Assembly: GCA_031254995.1 (NCBI GenBank) | Contig: JAIRTJ010000029.1 | Location: 1 to 6,682, forward strand | Direction: 5' to 3' | From: Eubacteriales Family XIII. Incertae Sedis bacterium | GTDB taxonomy: Bacteria > Bacillota > Clostridia > Peptostreptococcales > Anaerovoracaceae | DNA: 6,682 nt | Part shown: positions 4,897 to 6,682 of the stretch, piece by piece | How positions within the stretch are numbered: position 1 is the first letter of the stretch | Layout: each line of letters begins with the position of its first letter | Notes under the pieces: generated by a model | The model's database searches: none | What the model saw: the letters and a program-made list of their open reading frames with translations, nothing else | Told to the model about the DNA's origin: nothing | Translations under genes and position numbers: made by a program

Positions 4897-6682
4897 ATGA
4901 CGCAATTTAAGATACACGCGCCGTTTCAAGCCACGGGGGATCAACCCCGGGCGACGGAACGATTGACGCAGGGAATACTGAGCGGCAAAAAATATCAAAC
5001 GCTGTTGGGCGCGACGGGCTCGGGCAAGACGTTTACGATGGCGAACGTGATCGAGAGGGTCGGAAAGCCCACTTTGATCATTTCGCACAATAAGACCTTG
5101 GCGGCGCAACTCTGCGGGGAATTCAAGGAGTTTTTCCCCGAGAATGCCGTTGAATATTTTGTTAGTTATTACGATTATTACCAGCCGGAGGCCTATGTGC
5201 CGTCAACGGACACCTACATCGAAAAGGATTCCGACATCAACGCGGAGATAGAAAAGTTGCGCCATTCCGCAACGGCGGCGCTCACGGAGCGGCGGGATGT
5301 CGTCATCGTGGCAAGCGTCAGTTGCATCTACGGCTTGGGCAGCCCCATTGACTACGAAAATCAGGTATTGTCGTTGCGTCCCGGACAGGATAAGGGTCGG
5401 CGGTATATCCTGTCGCGGCTCGTAGACATTCAGTACACCAGGAATGATCTTGCGTTCGACCGAGGAAATTTTCGCGTTCGAGGGGACGTTGTGGACATAT
5501 TCCCGGCGGGTTCCGACGACGCGGTTCGCGTGGAGCTGTTTGGCGACGAGATCGAATCCATCAAGGAGATCAATCCGTTGACGGGGGAGGTCACGGCTTT
5601 GCGCGATCACATCGCCATATTTCCCGCGTCGCATTACGTGACGTCCAAGGAGCGAATGGCTGCGGCCGCAGAGACCATTGAGGCGGAGTTGGAAGAACGA
5701 TTGCGCGTGTTCAAGAACGACGGAAAATTGCTCGAGGCGCAACGGTTGGAACAGCGAACGCGCTTCGATCTGGAGATGTTGCGCGAGATCGGAACGTGCA
5801 AGGGGATCGAGAATTATTCCCGACACATCACAGGTCTGCCTCCGGGCAGCAGACCGTATACGCTTATCGATTATTTTCCTGACGATTTCCTCATCATCAT
5901 CGACGAGAGCCATGTCATGTTGCCGCAGTTGCGAGCTATGTACAACGGCGATCGATCGCGCAAAACCGCCTTGGTCGATTACGGATTTCGACTTCCTTCG
6001 GCTTTGGACAATCGACCATTGCGATTCGAGGAATTTCAGGAACTTGTAAATCAGGCGATATTTGTTAGCGCTACGCCCGCGGCTTTCGAACGAGAACAGA
6101 GCGGAGGCGTCAATGCGGAGCAGGTCATCAGACCGACGGGTTTGGTCGATCCGACGATAGATGTCAAACCGACCAAGGGACAGATAGACGATCTGATCGG
6201 AGAACTCAACGCCGTGGTCGCGCGAGGCGAAAAGGCTCTTGTTACCACGCTCACGAAGAAGATGGCCGAAAGTCTCACGGATTACCTGTCGAACGTATCG
6301 TTGCGCGTTCGATATCTGCATTCGGACATACAGACGTTTGAGCGCATGGAGATCATCCGCGACCTGCGTACGGACGTGTTCGATATACTGGTCGGGATCA
6401 ACTTGTTGCGCGAGGGTCTGGATATCCCCGAGGTGAGTCTCGTGGTCATATTGGATGCGGACAAACAGGGTTTTTTGCGCAATGAGACTTCGTTGGTGCA
6501 GACCATCGGGCGCGCGGCGCGCAATGTGAGGGGGCGCGTGATCATGTATGCGGATGAGATCAGCGATTCCATGAGGCGGGCGATCGACGAGACTGAACGT
6601 CGCCGCGCGATTCAATTGAAATACAACGCGGATAACGGCATTACGCCTACCACCATTGAGAAGGCAGTGCGTGAGGTGACGC
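4897..6682 (+). CDS. uvrB: Excinuclease ABC subunit B (UvrB), 3' end outside the window
   Basis: UvrB is the damage-verifying, helicase-like subunit of bacterial nucleotide excision repair. UvrA loads it at a lesion and it then recruits UvrC for incision. The frame is open from ATG 4897 to the window edge: 595 codons of an expected 650-670. Motifs in order are Walker A GATGSGKT (38-45, Lys44); ISHNKTLAAQL; the beta-hairpin YYDYYQPEAYVPSTDTY from residue 91, which clamps the DNA strand; EKLRHSATAAL; ASVSCIYGLGSP; the Walker B box DESH (336-339); RAMYNGDRSRK; GFRLPSALDNRPL; motif III SATP from residue 391; RPTGLVDPTI; ILVGINLLREGLDIPEVSL; and motif VI QTIGRAARN (535-543). All helicase motifs are intact. 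The missing end would hold the UVR domain that contacts UvrC. It starts 6 bases after the hydrolase stop; in many genomes uvrA follows uvrB, but that lies outside this window. Confidence 0.97.
   Translation, partial: MTQFKIHAPFQATGDQPRATERLTQGILSGKKYQTLLGATGSGKTFTMANVIERVGKPTLIISHNKTLAAQLCGEFKEFFPENAVEYFVSYYDYYQPEAYVPSTDTYIEKDSDINAEIEKLRHSATAALTERRDVVIVASVSCIYGLGSPIDYENQVLSLRPGQDKGRRYILSRLVDIQYTRNDLAFDRGNFRVRGDVVDIFPAGSDDAVRVELFGDEIESIKEINPLTGEVTALRDHIAIFPASHYVTSKERMAAAAETIEAELEERLRVFKNDGKLLEAQRLEQRTRFDLEMLREIGTCKGIENYSRHITGLPPGSRPYTLIDYFPDDFLIIIDESHVMLPQLRAMYNGDRSRKTALVDYGFRLPSALDNRPLRFEEFQELVNQAIFVSATPAAFEREQSGGVNAEQVIRPTGLVDPTIDVKPTKGQIDDLIGELNAVVARGEKALVTTLTKKMAESLTDYLSNVSLRVRYLHSDIQTFERMEIIRDLRTDVFDILVGINLLREGLDIPEVSLVVILDADKQGFLRNETSLVQTIGRAARNVRGRVIMYADEISDSMRRAIDETERRRAIQLKYNADNGITPTTIEKAVREVT

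Noticed and set aside
5203..6615. 470-codon minus-strand reading frame as a gene
   Set aside because: It lies wholly opposite uvrB, whose frame matches its family throughout. The antisense product is rich in Arg, His and Gln with no recognisable domain.

Overview
The window is an ordinary, gene-dense chromosomal segment of a bacterium. The NAD synthetase is the fused glutamine-dependent kind. The ene-reductase is of the NamA/YqjM type, and the ribosome-binding sites are strong GGAGG sites. The DNA is moderately GC-rich with AT-rich promoter islands. Together these fit an uncultured clostridia-like member of the Bacillota. That placement is inferred from protein resemblance only; no phylogenetic marker was analysed.

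Layout from left to right. (1) Bases 1-144 are the 3' end of smpB, the trans-translation factor, on the plus strand. (2) Bases 188-2491 are a complete glutamine-dependent NAD+ synthetase (nadE) on the same strand, with its own GGAGG, probably in one operon with smpB. It keeps all recognisable catalytic residues but carries three extra hydrophilic loop segments of roughly 30-46 residues each. (3) Bases 2554-3591, minus strand and convergent to nadE, are an Old Yellow Enzyme of the NamA type. (4) Bases 3592-3960 are a divergent, AT-rich control region with one good sigma-A-like promoter facing each way and several short inverted repeats. (5) Bases 3961-4890, plus strand, are a monoacylglycerol lipase/lysophospholipase-like alpha/beta hydrolase. 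(6) From 4897 to the right edge is uvrB, the nucleotide excision repair helicase subunit. It starts 6 bases after the hydrolase stop codon and lacks only its last part.

The genes are housekeeping (ribosome rescue, NAD synthesis, DNA repair) plus two general metabolic enzymes (ene-reductase, lipase-like hydrolase), and they do not form an obvious pathway. No mobile element, CRISPR array, RNA gene, toxin-antitoxin pair or phage gene was seen. I did not find a convincing undescribed system. The most notable points are the loop insertions in NadE and the short inverted repeats in the divergent promoter region.
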